NCBI GenBank assembly: GCA_027066695.1
Contig: JAMONE010000058.1
Location: 1-15,091, forward strand
Origin: Micavibrio sp.
GTDB taxonomy: Bacteria; Pseudomonadota; Alphaproteobacteria; Micavibrionales; Micavibrionaceae
Direction: 5' to 3'
Length of the DNA: 15,091 bases
The translations under genes and the position numbers were made by a program. The notes under the pieces were generated by a model that did not search any database, was not told the origin of the DNA, and saw only the letters and a list, made by a program, of their open reading frames with translations. This document shows positions 6,537 through 13,860 of the stretch, in pieces (positions within the stretch are counted from its first letter, which is position 1; the number at the start of each line of letters is the position of its first letter).

Positions 6537-8933
6537 TTATATGATGCTTAATAATTCTTTAAATGTTTCGTTAACTACGTTAAGAACACGTGCAGAAGCA
6601 GAATATGCTGTTTGTACAACAATTAAATGCCCTAACTCTTCATCAATATTAACGCCTGATTCGTTTAAAAGCTGTTGTTGTAATAGTCCTTTAAGAGATT
6701 TTGCATCTTCATGACGTGAATTTATTAATGCCAATTCTTGCGCGATTTCATTTACAATTTTTTGGGCGTAATCATTAAGTGTTAGTGATGATCCGATTTC
6801 TGTCTTTACGGCTGCACTTGGCCCTAATAGTTCAGATCTAAATGAAACAAAAGATCCGCTGCCCGCTTCGGTTTCTGATTGATAAAGCACATCAATAATG
6901 GGTGATTGATTTTCAATAACGCCGGCGGCTATTACTTCATATGTACCAAATAAGGATTGGGCGATATTAACACCATTATCTATTGATGTGCGCCCCGTAG
7001 CTGTTCCGCCAAGAGAGGCACTATTTGTTGTGAAAGGCCCGCCAGTAATGGTTAAATCACCGCCAAAATCTGGATTATTAAAGTCATTGCCTGGGCGCAT
7101 TGATAAAAATCCATTGGCATCTATTTGAACGGCTAATTCATTAATAGCATTTAATTTAGCAAGAAGCTCTACTTCTGTATCATTGGGATCAATTGTAACT
7201 CTTACAGGTTGGTTATTGCCGATTTTAATATCAAAATAAGGATCTTGAGCCTCTGATAGAGCGGTGCTAAGTCCTAAAAAAGCAAATCCTTGGGTGGATA
7301 ATGGCTCAACTGCGCTATTTGCGATTTCTATGTTGCTTGCGCTGTTAATGACTAGCTCTCCATCAGAGCCAATCGAGACGGACGCGCCAAAATCTGCTAC
7401 TGCTCCTGCCCAATCTGCATCAAGAGCGATATGGTCGATAAGATCTTGAGCCGCGCTAGTTCCTGTTGATGCGACTGTTCTTAAATCTATTTCTATATCA
7501 TAAGGGCCACCGCCAAAATCAGGATCATCAAAGCGTAATATAAATGTATCAGTTTCAGTCGCGCCAGAGCCAAAAACATCAGTTCCCCCTGCGGTTATAA
7601 TATCAGCAATACTTGCATAATTACTAAGGCTTAAACCGCTAGATACCTGATTTGTAGAATCTAATCCTAGCCAATCTTGCAGTGTTGTTCCACCAGTTGC
7701 GGCGGCTCTTATATCAACGGAGGTTGCGGTATCGCTATTTGTTAACATTTGATAGTCAATATCACCAAATGTATATTCGATTACGCGGCGAATAATATCA
7801 TTAGCACCACTTTGTATAGTGCCCCCATATGTACCTGTTTGTAACAATGATTGATCTGATATTACTGCGCTGTTAACCTGAATTTGTGAAGCAAAACCAA
7901 CATATGTAACGGCGGTTTCGGGGTCGGTAGAGGTATCGGGCGGTGCGTCAGAAGGAAGTGTTCCCGATGCATCGGTAAATAAACGCAAGCCTTGCGCATC
8001 AAATCGTGATGCGAGCTTATGAGCAAGCTCATCTAATTGCGCGATTTGTTTTGGAAAAGTATCATCACGAAGCTTAATTAGGCCACCGATAGTTCCACCT
8101 AAATTTTCTTCCGTGATATCAACAGCTCCTGCCGTTTTGGTAGGATCACCGACAAAAAGCCCTGCTACTGAATCAGGGTAGAAAGATGCAGCAGATATTG
8201 CGCCTGGTCTAAATACTATTTTAGCGGCTACGTCAGAGGCAAGCTCAACTCCTGAGGAGGTTTGAACAACTAACATACCATCACCGCGGGAAAATGTACT
8301 AACTCCCATTAATTCAGAAAGTTCCTTTATGGATTGATCTCGACTATCTTCAGGTCCGGCAACAGTTCTGCCAGATGCTTTTGAAAAACGAATTTCAGAA
8401 TTTAATTCTGCTATTCTTTCAAGTAAATCATTAATGCTTTGAATTACTATTTCAGCTTCACTTTGGGCATCATTACGAAGTCTTTCATAGTAGCTGGATA
8501 AATCATTAATTTTTTCCGCAGTATCTTGCGCTTGATCTACCACATCTGTAAGTAAAAATTGGTCGGCTGGTGCATTTGCTAATGCAGCAAAAGAATCCTG
8601 TAATTTACCAACTTCTCCAGCAACCGAAATATTTGCGCTGGGAGAGCCGTGAAATTGGTCAATTCTGTTTAAATAATTTGCCTGCACATCATAATAATTA
8701 ACAGAGCTTACCTGTGTCCAAAGATCACGCTCTAGCCTTATATCAACATTACGGACAATTGTTCCGGGTAGAACACCAATGGATTTACCTTCAACAACTT
8801 TTGTACTTTGAGGCAAAATTTTCCTTGTATAGCCATCTGTGCCTACATTCGATACATTGTTTGAAATTATATCAATTTGTTGCTGGTTAATTTTTAGCCC
8901 TGAAAGGGCTGTGCCTAAGCTGGAAAGTCCCAT
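6537..8933 (-). CDS. flgK: Flagellar hook-associated protein 1, enlarged central domain
   Basis: FlgK is the first junction ring between hook and filament, exported through the flagellar apparatus. The N-terminal rod/hook domain is clear: LGTALSGLKINQQQIDIISN, then NVSNVGTDGYTRK at 26-38, followed by a coiled D1 region at about 80-190. The C-terminal D0 domain is equally clear (LTLNDYAQKIVNEIAQEL at about 717-734, then LLNESGVNIDEEL, and VQTAYSASARVLNVVNE at 773-789). At 798 residues it is far longer than E. coli FlgK (547). The excess lies in residues 330-660, a surface-exposed region rich in Asp, Gly, Ser and Thr that includes two related modules (about 461-535 and 565-630) resembling the hook IN motif. 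No cysteine is present. The start at 8933 has AAGGA at 8940-8944, six bases upstream, which lies inside an inverted repeat. Confidence 0.95.
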   Translation of the reverse strand: MGLSSLGTALSGLKINQQQIDIISNNVSNVGTDGYTRKILPQSTKVVEGKSIGVLPGTIVRNVDIRLERDLWTQVSSVNYYDVQANYLNRIDQFHGSPSANISVAGEVGKLQDSFAALANAPADQFLLTDVVDQAQDTAEKINDLSSYYERLRNDAQSEAEIVIQSINDLLERIAELNSEIRFSKASGRTVAGPEDSRDQSIKELSELMGVSTFSRGDGMLVVQTSSGVELASDVAAKIVFRPGAISAASFYPDSVAGLFVGDPTKTAGAVDITEENLGGTIGGLIKLRDDTFPKQIAQLDELAHKLASRFDAQGLRLFTDASGTLPSDAPPDTSTDPETAVTYVGFASQIQVNSAVISDQSLLQTGTYGGTIQSGANDIIRRVIEYTFGDIDYQMLTNSDTATSVDIRAAATGGTTLQDWLGLDSTNQVSSGLSLSNYASIADIITAGGTDVFGSGATETDTFILRFDDPDFGGGPYDIEIDLRTVASTGTSAAQDLIDHIALDADWAGAVADFGASVSIGSDGELVINSASNIEIANSAVEPLSTQGFAFLGLSTALSEAQDPYFDIKIGNNQPVRVTIDPNDTEVELLAKLNAINELAVQIDANGFLSMRPGNDFNNPDFGGDLTITGGPFTTNSASLGGTATGRTSIDNGVNIAQSLFGTYEVIAAGVIENQSPIIDVLYQSETEAGSGSFVSFRSELLGPSAAVKTEIGSSLTLNDYAQKIVNEIAQELALINSRHEDAKSLKGLLQQQLLNESGVNIDEELGHLIVVQTAYSASARVLNVVNETFKELLSII
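7044..7553 (-). repeat. Two related modules inside the FlgK central domain
   Basis: FlgK residues 461-535 and 565-630 share a layout. Each has a beta-rich start (TFILRFDDPDFGGGPYDIEI versus DPYFDIKIGNNQPVRVTI), an alpha-helical middle (AAQDLIDHIAL versus EVELLAKLNAINEL), and a strand pair with a turn (SIGSDGELVIN versus QIDANGFLSMR). The string PDFGG occurs in both regions (471-475 and 621-625). The second module resembles the flagellin/hook IN motif seen in surface domains of hook-associated proteins. The match is by eye, so repeat limits are approximate. Confidence 0.45.
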
Positions 8934-8938
8934 TATAA

Positions 8939-9011
8939 ATCCTTGCTATGCTAAATTATAAAATAATTTATTACCCGCTTTTTGTGGGTTAATTATTTTA
9001 TATGCAAGGAT
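8939..9011 (-). promoter_or_regulatory. Long inverted repeat that can pair with the flgK ribosome binding site
   Basis: The 92-base gap between P4 and flgK holds a nested dyad. The outer arms ATCCTTGC (8939-8946) and GCAAGGAT (9004-9011) are perfect complements. The next arms, 12 bases at 8957-8968 and 8991-9002, are also perfect. A short inner arm ACCC (8973-8976) pairs with GGGT (8986-8989) around an A-rich loop. On the minus-strand transcript the 3' outer arm contains the flgK Shine-Dalgarno AAGGA, six bases before its ATG, so folding would hide it. No U-run follows, so it is unlikely to be an intrinsic terminator. A TATAAT on the minus strand (8955-8960) could be a -10 box, but no good -35 is present. 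The regulatory role is inferred. Confidence 0.5.
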
Positions 9012-9025
9012 AATGCCAAAATTTT

Positions 9026-10954
9026 TTAATGTTGGGGTTTTTGAATTTCTTTGTAAATAGTACTATTTATGTCTTCAACATGTTTTGCTAAACCTTCTTC
9101 AACAAGAAGAGATGTCAGCATTTCACGACGCAGGAGAGATTCAAATCTATCCCTTTGATTCATTAAAGAAATGGCATCAATGGATGCTCCTATACGATCA
9201 ACATTGGCAGGCTTGTCATAAAGGTTAGTATAGAAATTCGGATGTTGATATATTTTCTTTGTTAGTACTTCCATCTGAGCATAATAGCTAGGTCTTTCAC
9301 CCAAAATATCGTCAATTTGTTCTTCAACAGTTTTATCGATAGGGTCGGTTGTATCGCCATCATTATTCATATCTATAGGTGTTATGCCAAACTCTCTAAG
9401 CATGGCTTTCATATATGCCCAACCAGAATCTTCAGCCAAAATAGTGGTTGGCATGGTGCGTGTTGTTGTTTTCGGTGATTGTAGAGTACCAAAAGGCGGA
9501 AATGTTTCAGCTTCAGCTTTTAATACACCTGTTCCTAACGTTGCTGGTGCGGGCGTTGTTGTGGTAGTCACGTTGGGTTTTCCGACAGGTGCTCTGGATT
9601 TCATTCCAACGATATTAAGAAATGAGTTATGCGCAACATTCATTTTTGCAGCAAAGCTTCTTGAATTATAGTGAGGCCTAAGATCTTCTCTTAAATGATA
9701 ATAATCGGGTTTTTCAAATATATTCGGGAAATATAGGTTTTTGGCCAATGCCACTATATCGGCTTCATCGCCCTCTAAATCATGCGCTGCTGTACCAACT
9801 AAAGCACCATCGAGAAAATCTATATCTAAAGTAAGCGGGCTTTCTAATGTACGTGTATAATCAATATCTTTGTTTAAATGGTCAAGATCATCAACGTCAG
9901 GTGCGCTTGTACCAAAAGCACATAACACAGAAGTCGCGCCGTCATTATCCCTTGGATCACAAAAATACTTGACATAAACATCTAATTCAGAAACACTATT
10001 TATTTGAGAGCCATGCCCCGCGCTGTTATTTGGAGTTGATAAATATTGATTCATTAGAATTTTATTTAAAGCATGTTTGTTGGTTTCTGCTTTGCTTTCA
10101 CTATGTGCGACGCTACGGATGAATGTACCTATACGGCACATTTGATCACTTGGATGATAATCTTTATGCGCGCGAGCCATTAATTCTTGATGTTTTCTTT
10201 GGGTATCTAATTGTATATTAGCATCAAAAAACATACCAATAGCCGCTGTTTGTGCTGTCATAACAGCAGAAAGCTCTTCGGTCATTCTTATTAAAGAAGC
10301 ACTATATCTTGCTTGGACTTTAGCTAGAGTAGATCCGTTGTGATCACCAAATAAAACTTCGACTTTACCTGATCCAAGTTTACTAAAATCACCTGCAATA
10401 CCTGCATTTTGAAAGGCAAGCTCTATTTGCTTATAATTATTTTCTTTATCTTTAGAGTTAATAGAATCTGCTGAAAATAAACCAGCCCAATCAGATGTTA
10501 TATTGTCACTGCGAGCAGCTTTATCATTACCTTTTTTAACAATTATATCGGAAAAACTGTCTAAGCCTGATCCTGATAGAGACATACCGCCATTGTTCAA
10601 ATCAAGGTTAAGTAACATGTTTAATGTTTCAGCCGAGCTTATTTCTTGCTCTTGAGTTGGTGCTTTCATCTGAAGTTTATAGGCCAATGAACTATTTTTT
10701 TCTTTTGAAATATTAGGCACAGGTAGATTTAAAAGGCGATCATTGCTAAGCACTTCTTCGCCTTTATCAATAATATTACCATCAGCTAATATTTCGTAGC
10801 TGATATTTGTGCCGTCAGGGAAGTTACTTACTTTGACTTCTACATCTGATTTGTTAAAGAACATATCTGATGATATTGTCGCAAAAATGCCAATAGCAAT
10901 TAAAGGCACTAATGCGCCTAAATAAATTTTGTATCTGGGCTTAAGTTTAATCAT
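9026..10954 (-). CDS. P4: unrecognised family protein with membrane anchor and extra N-terminal domain
   Basis: Fourth member of the unrecognised P family, 642 residues. A membrane segment at about 10-27 (IYLGALVPLIAIGIFATIS) follows a basic start and lacks a clear cleavage site, so it is probably an anchor with the rest outside the cytoplasm. Residues about 36-215 are absent from P2 and P3 and look partly beta-rich. The shared core starts at about 236 (AAIGMFFDANIQLDTQR, AHKDYHPSDQMC) and includes the common cysteines 273, 332 and 345, NKDIDYTRT (361-369) and AHNSFLNIVGMK (441-452). A Thr/Pro-rich linker spans about 455-510, and the C-terminal block RPSYYAQMEVLTKKIYQ runs on through FYTNLYDKPAN. 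A DMNNDGD loop at 528-534 resembles a calcium-binding loop. It starts 21 bases after P3, with a weak GAAGA site, and precedes flgK by 92 bases. Function unknown. Confidence 0.85.
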   Translation of the reverse strand: MIKLKPRYKIYLGALVPLIAIGIFATISSDMFFNKSDVEVKVSNFPDGTNISYEILADGNIIDKGEEVLSNDRLLNLPVPNISKEKNSSLAYKLQMKAPTQEQEISSAETLNMLLNLDLNNGGMSLSGSGLDSFSDIIVKKGNDKAARSDNITSDWAGLFSADSINSKDKENNYKQIELAFQNAGIAGDFSKLGSGKVEVLFGDHNGSTLAKVQARYSASLIRMTEELSAVMTAQTAAIGMFFDANIQLDTQRKHQELMARAHKDYHPSDQMCRIGTFIRSVAHSESKAETNKHALNKILMNQYLSTPNNSAGHGSQINSVSELDVYVKYFCDPRDNDGATSVLCAFGTSAPDVDDLDHLNKDIDYTRTLESPLTLDIDFLDGALVGTAAHDLEGDEADIVALAKNLYFPNIFEKPDYYHLREDLRPHYNSRSFAAKMNVAHNSFLNIVGMKSRAPVGKPNVTTTTTPAPATLGTGVLKAEAETFPPFGTLQSPKTTTRTMPTTILAEDSGWAYMKAMLREFGITPIDMNNDGDTTDPIDKTVEEQIDDILGERPSYYAQMEVLTKKIYQHPNFYTNLYDKPANVDRIGASIDAISLMNQRDRFESLLRREMLTSLLVEEGLAKHVEDINSTIYKEIQKPQH

Positions 10955-10975
10955 AATATTTCTTCATACCCTTTA

Positions 10976-12319
10976 TTATAAATCATTACTAATATTTCTA
11001 ATTGTGTCTTCAACTTCTCTTTGTAGTTGTTCAACTGACAGTTCCAATAAAATAGAAAGAGAGCCTTCTGTTCTTAAATAGCTTTTAAGCAAGTCAAATT
11101 TTTGAATAAGGCCGATTGCTTGCATTGCAACGCCTTTACGCTCAACATTTGCAGGTTTATCATAAAGATTGGTATAAAATATTGGGCTTTGATATGCTTT
11201 TTTAGTAAGAATTTCCATTTGAGCATTATAGCTGGGATTTGTCCCTAATAGCTCATCAACATTTGATGATTTCATACCTAACTCTTCCAGATAAGCCTCG
11301 ATAAACTCGCGTGAGCCCGCTGTACCCGCTCCTTTTAGCGCCATAAGAGCGTTAAAGCTGTTTTCGGCTACTTTTGTTTTCGCAACCACAGATCGCATAT
11401 CAAGATATGCTTTTTGTAAATCCGAAGCGTCTCTTATAGTATTACGCATTTTTCTATGATCAGCGCGATTAAAGCTGTTAAATCCGTATAAATTATTCGA
11501 CATAGCCATAACTTCTTCATCCGCGCTAGATGGAACGCCGCCTGCGGTAAGGTCAAAGTTAATTGTCCATGGATCTTCAATTGTCCTTTGATAATCAATG
11601 TCCTTATTAAACCTGTCTTTTTTTGCTACTGAAAGTGTAGGGGTAATAGCAAGGTCGGTTTTGGGGCAAATATATCTAAGGCTGTTATTATTGTCATAGG
11701 TATCGCAATAAAGGTTTTTAAATGCATCTAACCTGATGGTTATGTCATCTTTTTGTCCTCGCGCCGCGCCAGTGCTTTTATTTCCTAGAAAACGATCTAA
11801 TGATCGCTCGCTTAATATAAGGGAATTCATTTCACCTTTGCGCTCAGAGGCAGCTAAGCTTTTTATGCGTGTTCCAAATTCACACATACCAATACTAGGG
11901 TAGTAATCTTTGTTTGCCTTGGCGTGAAGCTCTTGCAAAAGGCGTTGTGTTTCTAATTGTTCCTTTGCATCTAAAAACATGCCGATAGCCATAACTTGCT
12001 GACTGCCAACGGCGGCAAATTGCATTCCTGTTTGTATAAATAATGGAAGCATTTTTAACTGCCAAAATTCAAAATCGAAAAATATAACTCTGTGTACTTC
12101 TAATTTAATCCAGATTTCTATGTTTATTTGAATCCAATCCTGAATCCAGCCCATTAAATCTGTTCCTATTTGGCTTATACACCAGCAACAGTTATTACAG
12201 CATATAGCCTCAGCTTGTTTTGGTTGGACGGTAAGTGTTGCGCCAGCAAAAGCCAGCACAATCAATGTCATTAACATTGTTATTTTTAATCCAGCTTGTT
12301 TTCTAAATAATTTAATCAT
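10976..12319 (-). CDS. P3: unrecognised secreted family protein with CCxxCCxC cluster after the signal peptide
   Basis: Third member of the P family, 447 residues, the most compact. A Sec signal peptide is clear: basic start, hydrophobic core at about 14-30, and a likely cut after AEA (residue 38). The mature end then begins with ICCNNCCWC, five cysteines at 40, 41, 44, 45 and 47. This is not a lipobox. Residues 52-110 are Trp-, Ile- and Phe-rich and may form amphipathic or membrane-associated helices. The core follows: MAIGMFLDAKEQLETQR at 110-126, KDYYPSIGMCEFGT (Cys146), Cys205, Cys218, NKDIDYQRT at 238-246, DEEVMAMSNNLYG, VAENSFNALMALKG, and NPSYNAQMEILTKK with FYTNLYDKPAN near 361-391. 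Its start codon overlaps the P2 stop by one base (TAATG), so it is translationally coupled. The variable linker found in P2 and P4 is almost absent here. Function unknown. Confidence 0.87.
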   Translation of the reverse strand: MIKLFRKQAGLKITMLMTLIVLAFAGATLTVQPKQAEAICCNNCCWCISQIGTDLMGWIQDWIQINIEIWIKLEVHRVIFFDFEFWQLKMLPLFIQTGMQFAAVGSQQVMAIGMFLDAKEQLETQRLLQELHAKANKDYYPSIGMCEFGTRIKSLAASERKGEMNSLILSERSLDRFLGNKSTGAARGQKDDITIRLDAFKNLYCDTYDNNNSLRYICPKTDLAITPTLSVAKKDRFNKDIDYQRTIEDPWTINFDLTAGGVPSSADEEVMAMSNNLYGFNSFNRADHRKMRNTIRDASDLQKAYLDMRSVVAKTKVAENSFNALMALKGAGTAGSREFIEAYLEELGMKSSNVDELLGTNPSYNAQMEILTKKAYQSPIFYTNLYDKPANVERKGVAMQAIGLIQKFDLLKSYLRTEGSLSILLELSVEQLQREVEDTIRNISNDL

Positions 12320-12321
12320 TA
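12317..12321 (-). promoter_or_regulatory. P2/P3 stop-start overlap (TAATG), translational coupling
   Basis: The P2 stop TAA and the P3 start ATG share one base. An AGGTGG lies nine bases before the P3 ATG inside the P2 coding end and can serve as its ribosome site. This fixes the P3 start and implies that P2 and P3 are made together from one message. Confidence 0.7.
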
Positions 12322-13845
12322 ATCTCTACCACCTATACCAACAGTCTGAATTTGATCTTCAATTTCACCTTGTAAGTCTGATACAGCCAGCTCAAGAAGT
12401 ATTGATGAGGTAGCTTCTCCACGTAGGAAGCTTTTTAAAATATCAAATTTTTGCATTAATTTAATGGCCTGCAATGCAACAGTTTTTCTTTCTATATTTG
12501 CAGGTTTATCATAGAGATTTGTATAAAAATCAGGATTTTGATATATTTTTTTGGTGAGGATTTCCATTTGTGCGTAATAGCTGGGATTTTCTCCTAATAA
12601 TTTAAGAACGTCAGCGGCCGGAACACCCAACTCTTTAAGTATATGTTCCATATAAATTCTTGAATTTTGTGGGCCGCCTATAGAACCAGATACAGGATCT
12701 GAGCTTGGCTCACCGTTTGAACCAACGCCCGCACATTTCTTACCGCTAGATCCAGCGCCTACGCTACAGCCACCACCACCAGATGGTGATGTCGCTTTGT
12801 TTCCCTCTGCTTTCATTGCCGCAATGGCGTAAAAGCTATTTTCAGCAACACTCCTTTTGGCTATGACAGCTCTCATATCCATATAGGCATCTTGCATTGT
12901 AGTTAGTTTTTTATTAGGGTTGTTGGTTAATAACCTTGGGGGAATGCGTGCAAAATTAGTATGCGCATATAAATTACTTGCCATAGCTAAAATATGTTCT
13001 TCGTCTTCATTATGAATTTTTGGAGTGGAGCTATCATCTAATATTTTTTTGTTTGTAAAATCTAAGCTCAAATTCCATGGCGAATCTACCAAAGAGAAAT
13101 AATCAATATCTTTATCCATTCTTAATCTAGCCGCTTCATCAAAATCTGTATCACTCCAATTTACATCAGATGAGCATAGAGATAATAAAGCATTATTAGG
13201 GAAGTCAGGGTTAACCAAGACGTTACCGCGACTTTTAATATTACAAAATAACCCTTTAAATTGAGTTATGCGCGCGGCTTGGTCTAGTTCATTACCATAT
13301 CTACCAGAGCTGTCACGTTGGCCTAATTGTCTATCTTGTGAGCGTTGAGCCAAAATTACCGCGGTAATTTCAGCGCGCCTTTCAGTTGCGGCCAAGCTTT
13401 TCATTACAGAGCCAAACTCACACAGGCCAATACTCGGTTGATAATCTTTATGCGCCTTAGCGCGAATTTCTTGCAATAATCTTTGCGCGTCCATTTGGCT
13501 TTCTGCATCTATAAACATGCCTATTGCCATTGCTTGTTGCATAGCAAATATTGTTAATTGTTCTGCTGAAAGCATCATAACGGGAAGAATACTCTGCTCC
13601 CACATTTCATGTACAATAAATTTTTGAAGTTTAATAAAGCTATCTTGCAAAGTGTTATCAAAGATATCTTCTGCTTCATGCCAAAGAATTACATCATTAA
13701 GCATCGCTGCCGGGTAACACCAAGCACAAGCATTAGATTTACCAGAAAAGCCAAATACCATAAAACAAGTCATAAAAATGACAGCATATAGACCAAATGT
13801 CTTGCGCTTAATATATATAAATTTTTTGTACTGTTTAAAATACAT
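12319..13845 (-). CDS. P2: unrecognised secreted family protein with CxxC after the signal peptide and a Gly/Ser/Cys linker
   Basis: Second member of the P family, 508 residues. A long basic start precedes a hydrophobic core (about 18-34), with a likely signal peptidase cut after SNA at 39, leaving CAWC (Cys40, Cys43) at the mature N-terminus. A hydrophobic or amphipathic stretch follows to about 113. The shared core is complete: MAIGMFIDAESQMDAQR at 106-122, AHKDYQPSIGLCEFG (Cys142), Cys201, Cys224, DKDIDYFSLVDSPW, DEEHILAMASNLY, YMDMRAVIAKRSVAENSF, and GENPSYYAQMEILTKKIYQ leading to FYTNLYDKPAN at about 440-450. A linker at about 347-395 is Gly/Ser-rich with two extra cysteines (360, 371). 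The ATG at 13845 has AAGG at 13853-13856, seven bases away. It starts 15 bases after P1 and overlaps P3 by one base. Function unknown. Confidence 0.87.
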   Translation of the reverse strand: MYFKQYKKFIYIKRKTFGLYAVIFMTCFMVFGFSGKSNACAWCYPAAMLNDVILWHEAEDIFDNTLQDSFIKLQKFIVHEMWEQSILPVMMLSAEQLTIFAMQQAMAIGMFIDAESQMDAQRLLQEIRAKAHKDYQPSIGLCEFGSVMKSLAATERRAEITAVILAQRSQDRQLGQRDSSGRYGNELDQAARITQFKGLFCNIKSRGNVLVNPDFPNNALLSLCSSDVNWSDTDFDEAARLRMDKDIDYFSLVDSPWNLSLDFTNKKILDDSSTPKIHNEDEEHILAMASNLYAHTNFARIPPRLLTNNPNKKLTTMQDAYMDMRAVIAKRSVAENSFYAIAAMKAEGNKATSPSGGGGCSVGAGSSGKKCAGVGSNGEPSSDPVSGSIGGPQNSRIYMEHILKELGVPAADVLKLLGENPSYYAQMEILTKKIYQNPDFYTNLYDKPANIERKTVALQAIKLMQKFDILKSFLRGEATSSILLELAVSDLQGEIEDQIQTVGIGGRD

Positions 13846-13860
13846 TATAAAACCTTGTTA

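Noticed and set aside
8984..8995. CtrA-like half site (TTAACC on the minus strand) in the P4-flgK gap
   Set aside because: Only one half site is visible. The second TTAA at the expected spacing is missing, and the bases are explained by the inverted repeat.
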